From the NCBI RefSeq assembly GCF_000613865.1, contig NZ_BAJU01000011.1:1-64000 (forward strand): a stretch of 64,000 nucleotides of DNA, written 5' to 3'. Numbering within the stretch: the first letter of the stretch is position 1; every line of letters begins with the position of its first letter. The notes below the pieces were generated by a model. It made no database searches. It was not told the origin of the DNA and saw nothing but the letters and a program-made list of their open reading frames with translations. The position numbers were made by a program, and so were the translations under genes. Below, piece by piece: positions 18,886-28,697 of the stretch. The stretch comes from Acetobacter okinawensis JCM 25146 (GTDB lineage Bacteria > Pseudomonadota > Alphaproteobacteria > Acetobacterales > Acetobacteraceae).

Positions 18886-19362
18886 TCAGCGGTCCTGTGC
18901 CTGTTGAGGGGAAAGCTGCACACCTTCGAGTTCAAGCAGCCATATTTTATCGTCCACGCCGCCATCACCAGAATAGCCACCTATGCCGTTGCGGGCGAGC
19001 ACGCGGTGGCAGGGAATAAGAATGGGTATGGGGTTGCGTCCCACAGCCTGCCCTACGGACTGGGGGCTCCCGCCCACTTTTTGTGCCAGTTCGCCGTATG
19101 TGGCGGTTGTTCCTGTAGGAATGCCTTGTAAAAAGGCCCATATCTTTTTCTGGTAAGTTGTACCATAAGGTTCCAGCGGAAAAGGGAATGCGCCTAGCGC
19201 GGTCGGGTCATCAAACCACTGGTCCAGCCAGTCACGCGCCTGCGTGAGCAGGGGTGTTTCGGTCTGGTCCCGCCCCCAGCCCCAATCGAGAGAAATAATT
19301 TTTCCATCCTCTTCAGACAGGGTAAGCGGTCCTAGAGGGGAGTGCAGGGAAAGCTGGGGCAT
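18886..19362 (-). CDS. ogt: Methylated-DNA-[protein]-cysteine S-methyltransferase
   Basis: The 158-residue protein ends with the MGMT core: GTTATYGELAQKVG near residue 90, then ILIPCHRVLARNG, whose Cys accepts the alkyl group from O6-alkylguanine, and GGYSGDGGVDDKIWLLELEG at the end. It is a suicide DNA-repair protein in the cytoplasm, of the Ogt/AdaB type without a DNA-binding AraC domain. The start MPQLSLHSPLG matches family length; an open frame continues 19 codons further upstream. It is divergent from mnmE. Confidence 0.92.
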   Translation of the reverse strand: MPQLSLHSPLGPLTLSEEDGKIISLDWGWGRDQTETPLLTQARDWLDQWFDDPTALGAFPFPLEPYGTTYQKKIWAFLQGIPTGTTATYGELAQKVGGSPQSVGQAVGRNPIPILIPCHRVLARNGIGGYSGDGGVDDKIWLLELEGVQLSPQQAQDR

Positions 19363-19541
19363 GTTGTCCACTTTCTGGATATAGAGCAGCCGGTCGGCAC
19401 GGAACAGGCAGGGGAGCACACGTCAGGGAAGGGCGCGTGACCCATATGTCTGCTTTTATCATCTTTTAAATCTACGTTTGCAGACAAAACTGCATTAAAA
19501 CACTTTGGTGCATCACGCAAAACAGTAAGGAACAGACCGCA

Positions 19542-20861
19542 GTGGGGTATCAGGGGGAAGACATTATTTTTGCTCTTTCTACAGGGGTGGAGCGTGCGGC
19601 CATTGCTGTGATGCGCGTGAGCGGCAAAGGCAGTGCGGACCTGCTGGCAAAACTCTGTGGCCCGCTGCCTCCCCCGCGCAAGGCCGTTCTGCGGCGCGTG
19701 TGGCAACAGGCCGATGTGCAGGACACCTTGTTGGACGAAGCTCTTGTCCTGTGGTTCCCCGGGCCAAAAAGCTACACGGGGGAAGACGGGTTTGAACTGC
19801 ACCTCCACGCAGGGCCTGCCGTTATTCAGGCTGTTGCTCACGCTCTTGTTCTGGGAGGGGCGCGCCCAGCAGAACCGGGCGAGTTTACGCGCAGGGCCTT
19901 TACCAACAACCGGATGGATCTGGTTGAGGCCGAAGGGGTGGCAGACCTTGTTGCGGCCGAAACCGAAAGCCAGCGTAAGCAGGCTCTGGCTCAGGCAGAT
20001 GGTGCATTAAGCCGCGTTTATGCAGGATGGGCCGAGCAGCTTAAAAAACTTCTGGCATTCCAGGAAGCGTTGATCGACTTCCCGGATGAGGATATCCCCC
20101 CCGAAGTGGAGGCTGAAATCCGCGCGGGTATTGCCCAGCTTGTGGAACAGATGCAACGCCATATTCAGGATGGCAAGCGGGGGGAACGTATCCGCCGGGG
20201 TGTAGTTTTTGCCATTGCTGGCCCCCCCAATGCGGGCAAGTCCAGCCTGTTGAACTGGCTAGCCGAACGTGATGCCGCCATTGTTTCTCCTATTGCTGGC
20301 ACCACACGGGATGCGCTGGAGATTGTAGGGAGTCTGGCCGGGATCAAGGTCACATTCGTGGATACGGCAGGCCTGCGCGATACCGAGGATGCTATTGAGG
20401 CCGAGGGGGTAAAGCGCGCATTGTTTCACGTGAAACAGGCAGACTGTGTGGTGCAGATGTTTGCCGCAACGCAGGTGCCGCAAAGTGTTTTCCCCGGTGC
20501 TCTTCTGGTAGGGAACAAGCTTGACTTGGCCCCTCTTCCAGCCGAGGTAGAGGGGGTGGCGGTTATTCCGGTCAGCCTGAAAAACTCTCAGGGGCTGGAT
20601 GCACTGCGCCAGATTCTGGAGCACAAGGTGCAGGCACTCACGGCGTCTTCTACCGGTATGCCGTTGCTGACCCGTGCGCGCCATAGTGCCGGCGTGCAGG
20701 ATGCGTGCAACAGCCTGCAAAGAGCGCTTGAGCAGGACTGGCCGGAAGTGCGGGGTGAGGAACTGCGGCTGGCCATGCGCGCCTTGGGGCGGTTGACCGG
20801 GCACGTAGGGGTGGAAGAACTGCTGGACGCCATTTTCGGGCAGTTCTGTATTGGTAAATAA
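19542..20861 (+). CDS. mnmE: tRNA uridine-5-carboxymethylaminomethyl(34) synthesis GTPase MnmE
   Basis: The 439-residue protein has the folate-binding N-terminal domain ([37 protein letters not shown]), a helical domain, and an inserted G domain with [12 protein letters not shown] (G1), GTTRD (G2), DTAGLRDT (G3) and NKLD (G4), and the terminal CIGK motif. With MnmG it makes the cmnm5 modification at U34 of several tRNAs. The start is a GTG at 19,542. The coding sequence contains a perfect parS site (20,422-20,437) that forces the peptide FHVKQ. mnmG follows at once. Confidence 0.96.
   Translation: MGYQGEDIIFALSTGVERAAIAVMRVSGKGSADLLAKLCGPLPPPRKAVLRRVWQQADVQDTLLDEALVLWFPGPKSYTGEDGFELHLHAGPAVIQAVAHALVLGGARPAEPGEFTRRAFTNNRMDLVEAEGVADLVAAETESQRKQALAQADGALSRVYAGWAEQLKKLLAFQEALIDFPDEDIPPEVEAEIRAGIAQLVEQMQRHIQDGKRGERIRRGVVFAIAGPPNAGKSSLLNWLAERDAAIVSPIAGTTRDALEIVGSLAGIKVTFVDTAGLRDTEDAIEAEGVKRALFHVKQADCVVQMFAATQVPQSVFPGALLVGNKLDLAPLPAEVEGVAVIPVSLKNSQGLDALRQILEHKVQALTASSTGMPLLTRARHSAGVQDACNSLQRALEQDWPEVRGEELRLAMRALGRLTGHVGVEELLDAIFGQFCIGK
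20422..20437. promoter_or_regulatory. parS centromere site inside mnmE
   Basis: TGTTTCACGTGAAACA, the perfect 16-bp palindromic ParB binding site. It lies within mnmE, about 6.4 kb from the candidate origin, as expected of origin-proximal parS sites. Confidence 0.97.
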
Positions 20862-20880
20862 AGGTTGTGATGCAGGGTTT

Positions 20881-22767
20881 ATGGGTATGACGGTGTCTTA
20901 TGATGTGATTGTCGTTGGCGGTGGCCATGCAGGGTGCGAGGCCGCCGCCGCCGCCGCGCGCTGCGGTGCCAGAACGCTCCTGCTCACACATAACAAAAAG
21001 ACGGTTGGCGCCATGTCCTGCAACCCGGCCATTGGTGGTATTGGCAAGGGGCATCTGGTGCGTGAGATCGATGCGCTGGATGGGCTTATGGGCCGTGCGG
21101 CAGATCAGGCGGGTATTCACTTCAAGCTGCTTAACCGCTCCAAGGGGCCAGCGGTGCAGGGGCCACGCGCACAGGCAGACCGCATGTTATATCGGCAGGC
21201 CATTCAGGACCTGCTGGCCCAGACTCCGGGGCTGGATATTGTGGAAGGGGCCGTTGCCGACCTGCTGTGCCAGAGCAATGGGCAGGTCAGTGGCGTCGTC
21301 TGCGAAGATGGCAGGCAATGGCAGGCCGGGGCTGTTGTGCTGACAACCGGTACCTTCCTAGATGGGGTCATCCATATTGGCCACACGTCAAAACCGGCCG
21401 GACGTATTGGGGAGCAGCCCGCCATTGCGCTGGCGCAACGCCTGCGCAGCATGGCCCTGCGCATGGGGCGGCTCAAAACCGGTACACCGGCACGGCTTGA
21501 ACGCAAGAGCATAAACTGGAGCGCTTTGGCGGAGGACAGGGGTGACGTTGTGCCTGAACCCTTCAGCCGCATGACGCAGACCATTACCAACCCGCAGATG
21601 GTCTGTGGCATCACCGCGACCACACCGGCAACGCACGATATTATCCGCGAGCACCTGCATCTTTCGGCCGTGTATGGGGGAGGTATTTCCGGTCGGGGGC
21701 CGCGCTATTGCCCCTCCATCGAAGATAAGGTCGTGCGGTTTGCAGATAAAACCAGCCACCAGATTTTTCTGGAACCCGAGGCGCTACCTGAGCACGAAGG
21801 CGGGCATCTGGTGTACCCCAATGGCATTTCCACCAGCCTGCCAGCTCATGTGCAGGACGCCATGATCCGCTCTATCCCCGGCCTCGAACATGCAGTGATC
21901 GCGCAGTATGGTTATGCTGTGGAGTACGATTATGTTGACCCGCGGGAGCTGACAACAGGGTTGGAACTGCGCCAGTGCCCCGGCCTGTTCCTTGCCGGGC
22001 AGATCAACGGGACAACAGGGTATGAGGAGGCCGGAGCACAGGGCCTGCTGGCCGGGGTCAATGCCGCCCGACGCGCTGGTGGGTTACCCTCTGTAAGTCT
22101 GGACCGGGGTAAAGCGTATATTGGTGTCATGGTGGATGACCTGACAACGCAGGGAGTGAGCGAGCCGTACCGCATGTTCACATCGCGCGCGGAATACAGG
22201 CTGACTCTACGGGCAGATAATGCCGACATGCGCCTGACCCGGCTGGGTGTGGAATGGGGGTGTGTTGGAGCGCCTCGTCAGGCCATTTTTGAGCGGGATC
22301 TGGCAGAAATTGATGCTGCAACCGAGCGTGCTGGAGCAGAGGGCTGGCAGCCACAGCAGCTTGCCAGCATGGGGATGAAGGTTGCCCAGGATGGCAGGCG
22401 GCGGACGTTGTTGGAGGTTCTGGGTTATGGTGCAGATAAGAGCGTTGTAGAGCAGGTGGCGCCATGGTTTCTGGCCGTGCCGGAGCGTGTGCGGCAGTAT
22501 GTGACCACGCAGGCCCGTTATAGTGGCTACCTGACCCGCCAGAACAGGGAAATCAAGCAGCTTGAAGCCGAGACGGAAATCCGCTTCCCCGCAAAAATGG
22601 ATTTTGCCAGCATCGGTGGGCTGAGTGCGGAAATGAGGGAGAGGCTGGAACAGGCCCAACCAGAAAGCTTTAGTGCTGCACAGAGAATTCCCGGAATAAC
22701 GCCCTCTGCTCTTATGACTCTGCTGGCGTATTTGCGCAAAGGCCAGGAGCGTGTCCATGCTGATTGA
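20881..22767 (+). CDS. mnmG: tRNA uridine-5-carboxymethylaminomethyl(34) synthesis enzyme MnmG
   Basis: This intact 628-residue FAD protein begins [20 protein letters not shown] with the dinucleotide-binding fold, followed by [15 protein letters not shown] near residue 55, GTFLDG near 160, [17 protein letters not shown] near 430 and the C-terminal helical domain that contacts MnmE. It catalyses U34 modification with MnmE using methylene-THF and NADH. The open frame begins 10 codons upstream but overlaps the mnmE end, so 20,881 (or the ATG six bases on) is preferred. The rsmG start codon lies within its last codons. Confidence 0.97.
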   Translation: MGMTVSYDVIVVGGGHAGCEAAAAAARCGARTLLLTHNKKTVGAMSCNPAIGGIGKGHLVREIDALDGLMGRAADQAGIHFKLLNRSKGPAVQGPRAQADRMLYRQAIQDLLAQTPGLDIVEGAVADLLCQSNGQVSGVVCEDGRQWQAGAVVLTTGTFLDGVIHIGHTSKPAGRIGEQPAIALAQRLRSMALRMGRLKTGTPARLERKSINWSALAEDRGDVVPEPFSRMTQTITNPQMVCGITATTPATHDIIREHLHLSAVYGGGISGRGPRYCPSIEDKVVRFADKTSHQIFLEPEALPEHEGGHLVYPNGISTSLPAHVQDAMIRSIPGLEHAVIAQYGYAVEYDYVDPRELTTGLELRQCPGLFLAGQINGTTGYEEAGAQGLLAGVNAARRAGGLPSVSLDRGKAYIGVMVDDLTTQGVSEPYRMFTSRAEYRLTLRADNADMRLTRLGVEWGCVGAPRQAIFERDLAEIDAATERAGAEGWQPQQLASMGMKVAQDGRRRTLLEVLGYGADKSVVEQVAPWFLAVPERVRQYVTTQARYSGYLTRQNREIKQLEAETEIRFPAKMDFASIGGLSAEMRERLEQAQPESFSAAQRIPGITPSALMTLLAYLRKGQERVHAD

Positions 22768-23352
22768 AAATGATCATGTTTCACGTGAAACAGAAGAGCG
22801 CCTGCACGCCTATATGGCCCTGCTCCGCAAATGGAACGAGCGGATCAATCTGGTCTCCCCCAAAGATATGGATAACCTGTGGGAGAGGCACATTCTGGAT
22901 AGTCTACAGCTTGTACCTTTGATAAAAGGGCGCAGGCAATTTGTTGATATGGGGTCGGGTGGTGGCTTTCCCGGTATTGTTGTCGGGATTGCAGCAGATA
23001 TTCCGGGTGTGCTGATCGAATCTGATCAGCGTAAATCCGCGTTTCTGCGCGAAGCGGCCAGAGTAACCGGGGCGCGACTGAGTGTTCTGCCCTGCAGGCT
23101 GGACCGTGCAGAGGTGCGCCCGCGCCGGTTGTTACCGCCAGAGCGCTCGCCCCATTGGAGAAGTTGCTGGAATGGGCGCGTCCCTTGCTGGAGCCTGACG
23201 GTGTTGGCCTGTTTTTAAAAGGACGGCAGGCCGAGCAGGAAATTGAGGAAGCCGCACGGACATGGCGGTTTGATGTCCGGTCATGGCCAAGCAAAACAAG
23301 CCCTGATGGTGTTATTCTGGAAGTGAGTAATTTTAATCGTGCAGAAGGCTAA
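22757..23352 (+). CDS. rsmG: 16S rRNA (guanine(527)-N(7))-methyltransferase RsmG (one apparent frameshift)
   Basis: RsmG methylates G527 of 16S rRNA using SAM. The N-terminal frame gives [34 protein letters not shown] and the SAM motif [12 protein letters not shown]; after a break near 23,119-23,121 (a CCC run that should have one more base) the other frame gives [18 protein letters not shown] and the end. Restored length is about 199 residues, normal for the family. A perfect parS site is embedded in codons 7-12, encoding the VSRET seen in many alphaproteobacterial RsmG proteins. The ATG overlaps the mnmG end by 11 bases; a GTG two codons upstream is an alternative start. Confidence 0.92.
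22777..22792. promoter_or_regulatory. parS centromere site at the start of rsmG
   Basis: A second perfect TGTTTCACGTGAAACA, 2.36 kb from the first and 0.6 kb before parA. It is read in a different frame (HVSRET) than the copy in mnmE (FHVKQ), so DNA sequence rather than peptide is what has been conserved. Confidence 0.97.
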
Positions 23353-24129
23353 CAAAAACAGCAAAAGCTGCTGCATCCTTGCAGTAGCAAACCAGAAGGG
23401 TGGGGTCGGCAAAACAACGACCGCCATTAATCTGGCCGCAGCTCTGGCAGCCGATGGCGCTCGTGTTGTGCTGCTGGACCTGGACCCGCAGGGTAATGCC
23501 TCTACCGGGGTGGGTGTCAGCTACGATGCCAGAAAGGGCGGAGCGTATGCGCTGCTCATGCACGAAAAATCCGCACAGGACCTGCTACAACCTACTGAGA
23601 TTGATAACCTGTCCGTTATCGCGGCCAATACGGAGCTGGTAGGCGCTGAAATTGAACTGGTGGAAACGCAGGGTCGTGAATACAGGTTGCGTGAGGCACT
23701 GGAGCCACTGGCCGGGCAGACGGACTACATCATCATCGACTGCCCCCCAGCCTTGGCCTGCTGACCCTGAACGCGCTTGTGGCGGCACATGGTGTTCTAG
23801 CCCCATTGCAGTGCGAGTTCTTCGCGCTTGAAGGGCTTGGGCATCTGGTCAAAACAATTGGTCATGTGACCAAAGACATGAACCCCACCCTAAAGGTGGC
23901 TGGCATTGTGCTGACCATGTATGACAAGCGCAATAATCTGTCCGAACTGGTTGCGGCAGATGCCCGCAGCTTTTTTGGTGATGATGTGCTTGAGACCATT
24001 ATCCCCCGTAATATTCGTATTTCCGAGGCACAGAGCCATGGTTTGCCGGTCATGACATATGACCCCCGTGCAACCGGGGCGACGGCCTATCAGGCGCTTG
24101 CCGCCGAAATTATGAGGAGAACGGCATGA
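23339..24129 (+). CDS. parA: Chromosome partitioning ATPase ParA (one apparent frameshift)
   Basis: The product has the deviant Walker A of ParA/MinD proteins ([17 protein letters not shown]), [10 protein letters not shown] and IIIDCPP near residue 135, then the second half with [21 protein letters not shown] and [14 protein letters not shown]. ParA forms ATP-dependent nucleoid-bound gradients that move ParB-parS complexes. The frame breaks in a run of six Cs at 23,743-23,748; a seventh gives [13 protein letters not shown], the usual family sequence, so a sequencing error is likely in this essential gene. The start is a GTG that overlaps the end of rsmG by 14 bases. It overlaps parB by four bases. 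Confidence 0.94.
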
Positions 24130-25037
24130 GCGCGCCACCACGGAGCAAACCCGCAGCCCGCCCCAAACTGGGGCGGGGGCTTGCCGCATTACTGGGTGAA
24201 CCCGCAGGAGTATCCTCCAACGGGCAAAGTGGTCAATCTGAACAAAAAGGGGGGTCTGTGAGCGTTCTTCCGGTTGAAGCTCTGGTTGCCGGGCCGTTCC
24301 AGCCACGGCAGGATATGGAACCTGCTGCTCTGGAGGAACTGGCCGCATCCATCCGTGAGCGTGGTATATTGCAGCCTATTCTGGTGCGCCCGGACCCGAA
24401 TAAAAAAGGCCAGTACCAGATTGTTGCAGGTGAACGGCGGTGGCGCGCAGCACAGCTTGCCCAGTGCCATGAAGTACCCGTGCACGTGCGTGACCTGAGC
24501 GAAGCCGATGCCATGGCTGCTGCTCTGGTTGAAAACCTCCAACGCGCAGACCTCAACCCAGTGGAAGAGGCCGAGGGCTTTAATCGTCTGATGGATGATT
24601 ACAGCCTGACGCAGGAAGACCTTGCCAAAGCCATTGGCAAATCCCGCCCCCATGTTGCCAACACGCTGCGCCTGCTCAAACTACCTGCTGGCGTGCTAGG
24701 CGCCCTTAAAAAGGGTGCTCTCTCTGCCGGCCATGCCAGAGCCTTGCTCCCGCACCCTGATGCGGTTGCGGCTGCTGCAGAAGTGATTGCCAAAGGTTTG
24801 TCCGTGCGGCAGACAGAGGCATTGGTGCAAAAGGCGCTGGAGCAGCAGGGCAACGCTCCGGTGGTCAAAGAGAAAAAAGCGAGAAATCCCGAAATCGCGG
24901 CCCTTGAGCGGGATTTAGCCAGCAAGTTGGGGCTTAAAGTTGCCGTCAATTTTGATGGGCGCAAAGGTGGTTCGCTGGAAATCCACTATAAAAGCCTTGA
25001 TCAGTTGGACACAGTTCTGGCTTTGTTAAAATCCTGA
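24126..25037 (+). CDS. parB: Chromosome partitioning protein ParB
   Basis: The intact 303-residue protein begins with a basic [10 protein letters not shown] segment that contacts ParA, followed by the CTP-binding domain with GPFQPRQ and the [10 protein letters not shown] box, and the helix-turn-helix [27 protein letters not shown] that recognises parS. The C-terminal part is the dimerisation domain. ParB loads at parS, spreads as a CTP-dependent clamp and directs origin segregation. Two perfect parS sites lie 1.3 and 3.7 kb upstream. The ATG overlaps the parA stop (ATGA). Confidence 0.97.
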   Translation: MSAPPRSKPAARPKLGRGLAALLGEPAGVSSNGQSGQSEQKGGSVSVLPVEALVAGPFQPRQDMEPAALEELAASIRERGILQPILVRPDPNKKGQYQIVAGERRWRAAQLAQCHEVPVHVRDLSEADAMAAALVENLQRADLNPVEEAEGFNRLMDDYSLTQEDLAKAIGKSRPHVANTLRLLKLPAGVLGALKKGALSAGHARALLPHPDAVAAAAEVIAKGLSVRQTEALVQKALEQQGNAPVVKEKKARNPEIAALERDLASKLGLKVAVNFDGRKGGSLEIHYKSLDQLDTVLALLKS

Positions 25038-25104
25038 ATTTTCAGGCTTGTGCTTATTTAAAAGGGGTGGTAAAAGACCCCCACTTCAGCCAAATAGGCT
25101 GTAA

Positions 25105-25207
<103 letters not shown>

Positions 25208-25236
25208 AAGGTTTCAGGCTGGCAGGGTTCTCCTGC

Positions 25237-25265
25237 TTCCGGAGTCAATCCGGAGTCATTTGAAA
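25237..25265 (+). repeat. Left copy of a 29-bp subterminal repeat
   Basis: TTCCGGAGTCAATCCGGAGT followed by CATTTGAAA, itself a tandem pair of TCCGGAGTCA. The same 29 bases occur in the same orientation at 36,495-36,523 near the other end of the element. Confidence 0.9.
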
Positions 25266-25976
25266 CCGCGTTTTCTGAGCTGGCATGGGGCAGGGTTCTT
25301 TCCAGCCACAGATTTTCTCTCTCAAAAACCTGACAGCCTTGGCCCTCCGGCTACCTGTGTGTCTTTTTGTTTCAATTTCGCGGATGCAAAAATTTGCCCA
25401 TGGCGCGGTCCGGGTGCTCATGGCCGCTAGAGATTGGATACCCCCATCCCCATGACAGTCACCAGCGTTTGAAAACTTGATTTTTTTCAAACAGCCGAAA
25501 AAATCCGCGCGTGAGCCTGATGCGGTTGCGGTGCCCAAGGGCATCCCGACTTTCCGATAGCCCCCGGCCTATGAGCCAAGGTTGAGATATGCGCTTTACG
25601 CATGACCTTGGCCGCGTCACACCTTCCCGTTCTTACCACCCCTACCCAAAAAAAGGTGTATCAGGTGTAACAGGTGTATCACTCTGGATAAGTGACTGAT
25701 TTACTTATCTAAAAGTGATACACCTTTTTTGTTCTGGCTGTTACACCTGCCGAAAATAGGTGTATCACTTTGAAAGCATGAATGGCTGTTTTCTGCCATT
25801 CATAGGGATATTGCCGCTCTAAATGGCTGGTTTTCCCTGCTTTTTGCCCCTTAAAATACACATTTTTCGTTATGCTTTTGGTGCATAGCTCGGCCTGTTT
25901 TAGCTCTGAAATGCTCAAAAATCGGAAAAGAAACCCGCGCGCTGCCCGCGCACACCACGCACGCCATGCCCACGGC
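25266..25976. repeat. Left non-coding end of the element with 9-bp GGTGTANCA repeats
   Basis: No convincing gene is seen in this 700-base stretch. It holds three tandem 9-mers GGTGTATCA, GGTGTAACA, GGTGTATCA at 25,655-25,681, inverted copies at 25,716-25,724 and 25,739-25,747, and a further direct copy at 25,759-25,767. A GATAAGT/ACTTATC inverted repeat lies at 25,686-25,708. These look like arm-type integrase sites or replication iterons. The last part (25,770-25,976) is unremarkable. Confidence 0.8.
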
Positions 25977-26537
25977 TCACGCAGGCTCGGCTGCATCCTT
26001 GCAGCGATAAACAGAGGCCCGGCTTATACCAAGACGGCTGGCAATCTCGGTGGCGCTCATACCCTGCTCCATAAGTGCCTGCACTTCGGTGGCCTGATTG
26101 CGGGCTGTAGGCTTTCGTCCTTTATAACGTCCGTCCGCTTTAGCCTTGGCTATGCCTTCCATCTGGCGTTCCCGGCGGAGGTTTGTCTCAAACTCGGCAA
26201 ACACACCCAGCATATCCAGAAAGGCTTTGCCTGCTGCTGTGCTGGTGTCAACGGGCTGTTCTGTGCAGCGCAAGGCTGCACCCTTTGCCTTGAGTTCCAT
26301 CATAATGGTTTGAAGGTCAGCAATAGAGCGGGCCAGCCGGTCTATGCGTGTGACGACCAGCACATCGCCCCGCTGGAGGAAGGCAAGCAGGGTTTGCAGT
26401 TCTTTCCTGCCACTAGTGCTCGACCCTGAAACCTTTTCGGAGCGAATGACCGTGCACCCGGCTGCGGTAAGGGTCTGCTCCTGAATGGTCAGGTCTTGGT
26501 CAGTCGTGCTGACTCGCGCATATCCGTAAATGGTCAT
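25977..26537 (-). CDS. Serine recombinase (resolvase/invertase family)
   Basis: The 186-residue protein begins MTIYGYARVSTTDQD, where the Ser is the catalytic nucleophile, continues with DVLVVTRIDRLARS and FAEFETNLRRERQMEGI, and ends with a Hin-type helix-turn-helix MSATEIASRLGISRASVYR. Small members resolve cointegrates or invert DNA segments. The start at 26,537 was chosen because the motif follows directly. A cluster of GTCTC repeats lies just upstream and could be its recombination and operator site. It may be cargo or may act on replication multimers of the element. Confidence 0.9.
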   Translation of the reverse strand: MTIYGYARVSTTDQDLTIQEQTLTAAGCTVIRSEKVSGSSTSGRKELQTLLAFLQRGDVLVVTRIDRLARSIADLQTIMMELKAKGAALRCTEQPVDTSTAAGKAFLDMLGVFAEFETNLRRERQMEGIAKAKADGRYKGRKPTARNQATEVQALMEQGMSATEIASRLGISRASVYRCKDAAEPA

Positions 26538-26542
26538 TCCGC

Positions 26543-26678
26543 GTCTCGTTTGTCTCAATAGGGTTTAGACTTTCTCTTTTATGTGTCTCAAAATTAAAAA
26601 TCAACCCATTTGAGACGCAGAAAACCGCCAACCCACTGTCTCACAAATTTGTCTCTATGGGGTATACTTCAAAGAGAC
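26543..26678. promoter_or_regulatory. GTCTC/GAGAC repeat cluster upstream of the serine recombinase
   Basis: Five GTCTC (26,543; 26,552; 26,585; 26,638; 26,651) and two GAGAC (26,612; 26,674) pentamers occur in 136 bases, several with the wider form TTTGTCTCWA or its inverse TTTGAGACG. Their place between the divergent start of the recombinase gene and the end of the DUF927 gene suggests a res-like site and promoter operator. Confidence 0.6.
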
Positions 26679-26756
26679 ACGGCGAGTCATGCTGTGGGTG
26701 CATACCGAGCGGAAATAGACCGGAGGGGAGACAGACACGCCCCCTCCGGCCATAAC

Positions 26757-28697
26757 TCACTCATTGCCGGTAGAGAGTGCCAGAATGTTTCCGGCCACCA
26801 CATAAAGCCGAATATTGCCAGCTTGCCCCGGTGGGCGGACAGATTGCGAGAATTTGCCCTCTTTATCCGGTATCAGCACACCACGCTCGGCCAGCACCTT
26901 GGTAGCATCCCGCAGGTTCAGGCCCGCCAGAGCTTCACGCATCCCCGAGGACGTGAGCATGTAACCCCAGCCCCATTGCCCCTCTTGCGTTTTGGCCCAG
27001 CGTCTCCAGCCTGCTTGGTTCTGTGTGCGGTATCTCTCTGGTGGTGGTTTGCCTTCATCCCATGACTGGGGGAATTCTTCCGCTGTTTTGTCCACCCAAT
27101 CCTGAAAGCGTGACGCACCATTGCGGGCAATGAAGTCGCGGAGTTGCTGCACGGCCTGTTCGTCTTCCCTCCGGCCGGAGGTGCCACGCGCCCGTAACCA
27201 GTCACCAAAGCATAGACTGACCAGAGCGTCTGCCGTATCGGCATCCCAGCCGGTCAGGCCAAAGGTGGTTGCCAGCTCACCGCCCACAGCAATCATGGCA
27301 AAGCGCCGGGCAACGGAACGTACCTGTCCGGAGGCGCGGGGCCAGTTTTGCAGGTATCCTGTTGCTATGGCTTCCAGACGCTCCAGCAGGCGTTCCCGTA
27401 GCGGGCGTATGCCTTCCTCCGCCATGAGGGCGGTCAGACGTTCCAGAAAGGTCCGAAAGGGTGCGCCGTAAAACTGCCCGCAGGCATTGCCCAGATAATC
27501 CGCAAACTCTCCAGCGCTATCCAGATGGTGCGTGTTCTCAAACAGGCCCATACCGGCCCCTGCATCGGCTGGCACGTCACAGTAGCGCACCTCCATGCCT
27601 GCTTTGGTGGCCCGGCCAGCCTCGGAGTTTACATCGGAAAGTGTTTTTTCGCCCGTTGACAGGAATAGCACCCGCCAGCGCGCAACAGTACGAGCAGAGC
27701 CGGTGCGACTGGCACGGACTTTGCCTTGCCCGTTGGCAAGCATGTAGCTCACATCGGCAATTTCTCGCGGGTCTAGCTGGCCTATTTCGTCCAGCGGTAG
27801 CAGGGCGTCACAACTTGCCAGCGCAACGCTTTCCAGTCCGTTGGAGGTAGAGCGCCAAGAGCGGGCATAGCCTTTGGCCCCTGCATCTGCCGTGCCACCG
27901 CATACGCTGGAGGCAACCAGCAATGCTGTGGACTTACCGGCCCGGCTGGCACCAAAGAGCGATATACCACCACCATCCAGCCCCAGCAGGCCGAGCAATG
28001 GTGCAGCGAATGAACTCGATACAGCCAGGACAAGACGACTGTTGCCCCGGCACAGCAAACCTATGTGCTGCTGCCATTCTTCCACCGTGCCAGATATGCC
28101 AAACAGATCCGTTTCCGGCTCGGCTGTTTGCAGCACTACCCGTTCGTCCATGTTGCCGTAGGTGGCATCTGGCAGCACATAGGCCCGGCCAGACGGCAGT
28201 GTATGCCAGCCAATGCGCCCGACCGACTGTGCCCGCTCTGGTGTGGAAACGCTGCTGAGCCAGTCTGCAAAGGCTGTCTTGGCTGCTGGGATGGCCGAAA
28301 GTGTAAGCCCACCGTCTGCAAGCTGGCTCCGCAGTTCGCCACAATCGCCACTGAACAGGTTACGCGGAAAAGCCTGTTCATGTTTTTGCCCGTCCCGGTC
28401 TATCCAGCCCAGCAGGATGCCCCAGCCTTTGCCATCTGGCCCGCGTGTTTCGGCTATGGCTTCAATGGGGCCGGACAGTTTCATATCATTTTTGGGGTTG
28501 TCCGCTGCTTTTCGGAACAGGCCATGAGCGTCACAGAAAAAGCGCCCGTCCTCTGTTTCTGTCCGTCTAGCGGAGGGCTTGCTCTTGGTGTCTTTATCCT
28601 TACCGCTTTTCAGTTTGATAACTTTGGCACCCGACAAAGCTGCCCGCACACCTTCACGACCTGTTCCGGCCTGTGTCTGGTTCGTTTCGGAGGACAT
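26757..28697 (-). CDS. DUF927-domain helicase-like replication protein
   Basis: About 646 residues: a charged N-terminus, then a DUF927-type domain and a P-loop ATPase with Walker A FGASRAGKST near residue 245 and Walker B ALLPLDEIGQ near 292, followed by RASRTG and VLFLSTGE, a possible sensor region. DUF927 proteins are fused to or paired with Toprim primases in mobile elements and probably unwind DNA at the element's origin. The ATG at 28,697 is preceded by GGAG about 10 bases upstream; another ATG lies five codons earlier. The 5' end overlaps the primase-like gene by 44 bases. Confidence 0.8.
   Translation of the reverse strand: MSSETNQTQAGTGREGVRAALSGAKVIKLKSGKDKDTKSKPSARRTETEDGRFFCDAHGLFRKAADNPKNDMKLSGPIEAIAETRGPDGKGWGILLGWIDRDGQKHEQAFPRNLFSGDCGELRSQLADGGLTLSAIPAAKTAFADWLSSVSTPERAQSVGRIGWHTLPSGRAYVLPDATYGNMDERVVLQTAEPETDLFGISGTVEEWQQHIGLLCRGNSRLVLAVSSSFAAPLLGLLGLDGGGISLFGASRAGKSTALLVASSVCGGTADAGAKGYARSWRSTSNGLESVALASCDALLPLDEIGQLDPREIADVSYMLANGQGKVRASRTGSARTVARWRVLFLSTGEKTLSDVNSEAGRATKAGMEVRYCDVPADAGAGMGLFENTHHLDSAGEFADYLGNACGQFYGAPFRTFLERLTALMAEEGIRPLRERLLERLEAIATGYLQNWPRASGQVRSVARRFAMIAVGGELATTFGLTGWDADTADALVSLCFGDWLRARGTSGRREDEQAVQQLRDFIARNGASRFQDWVDKTAEEFPQSWDEGKPPPERYRTQNQAGWRRWAKTQEGQWGWGYMLTSSGMREALAGLNLRDATKVLAERGVLIPDKEGKFSQSVRPPGQAGNIRLYVVAGNILALSTGNE

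Noticed and set aside
25245-25544. A 99-codon minus-strand frame beside attL
   Set aside because: It covers the 29-bp subterminal repeat and has irregular composition without any family resemblance.
25655-25681. Possible CRISPR-like array from the tandem 9-mers
   Set aside because: The units are contiguous 9-mers without spacers and no cas gene is in the window.
25709-25996. A 95-codon minus-strand frame at the left end of the element
   Set aside because: It runs through the 9-bp repeat region, has no plausible domain and starts inside the serine recombinase gene.
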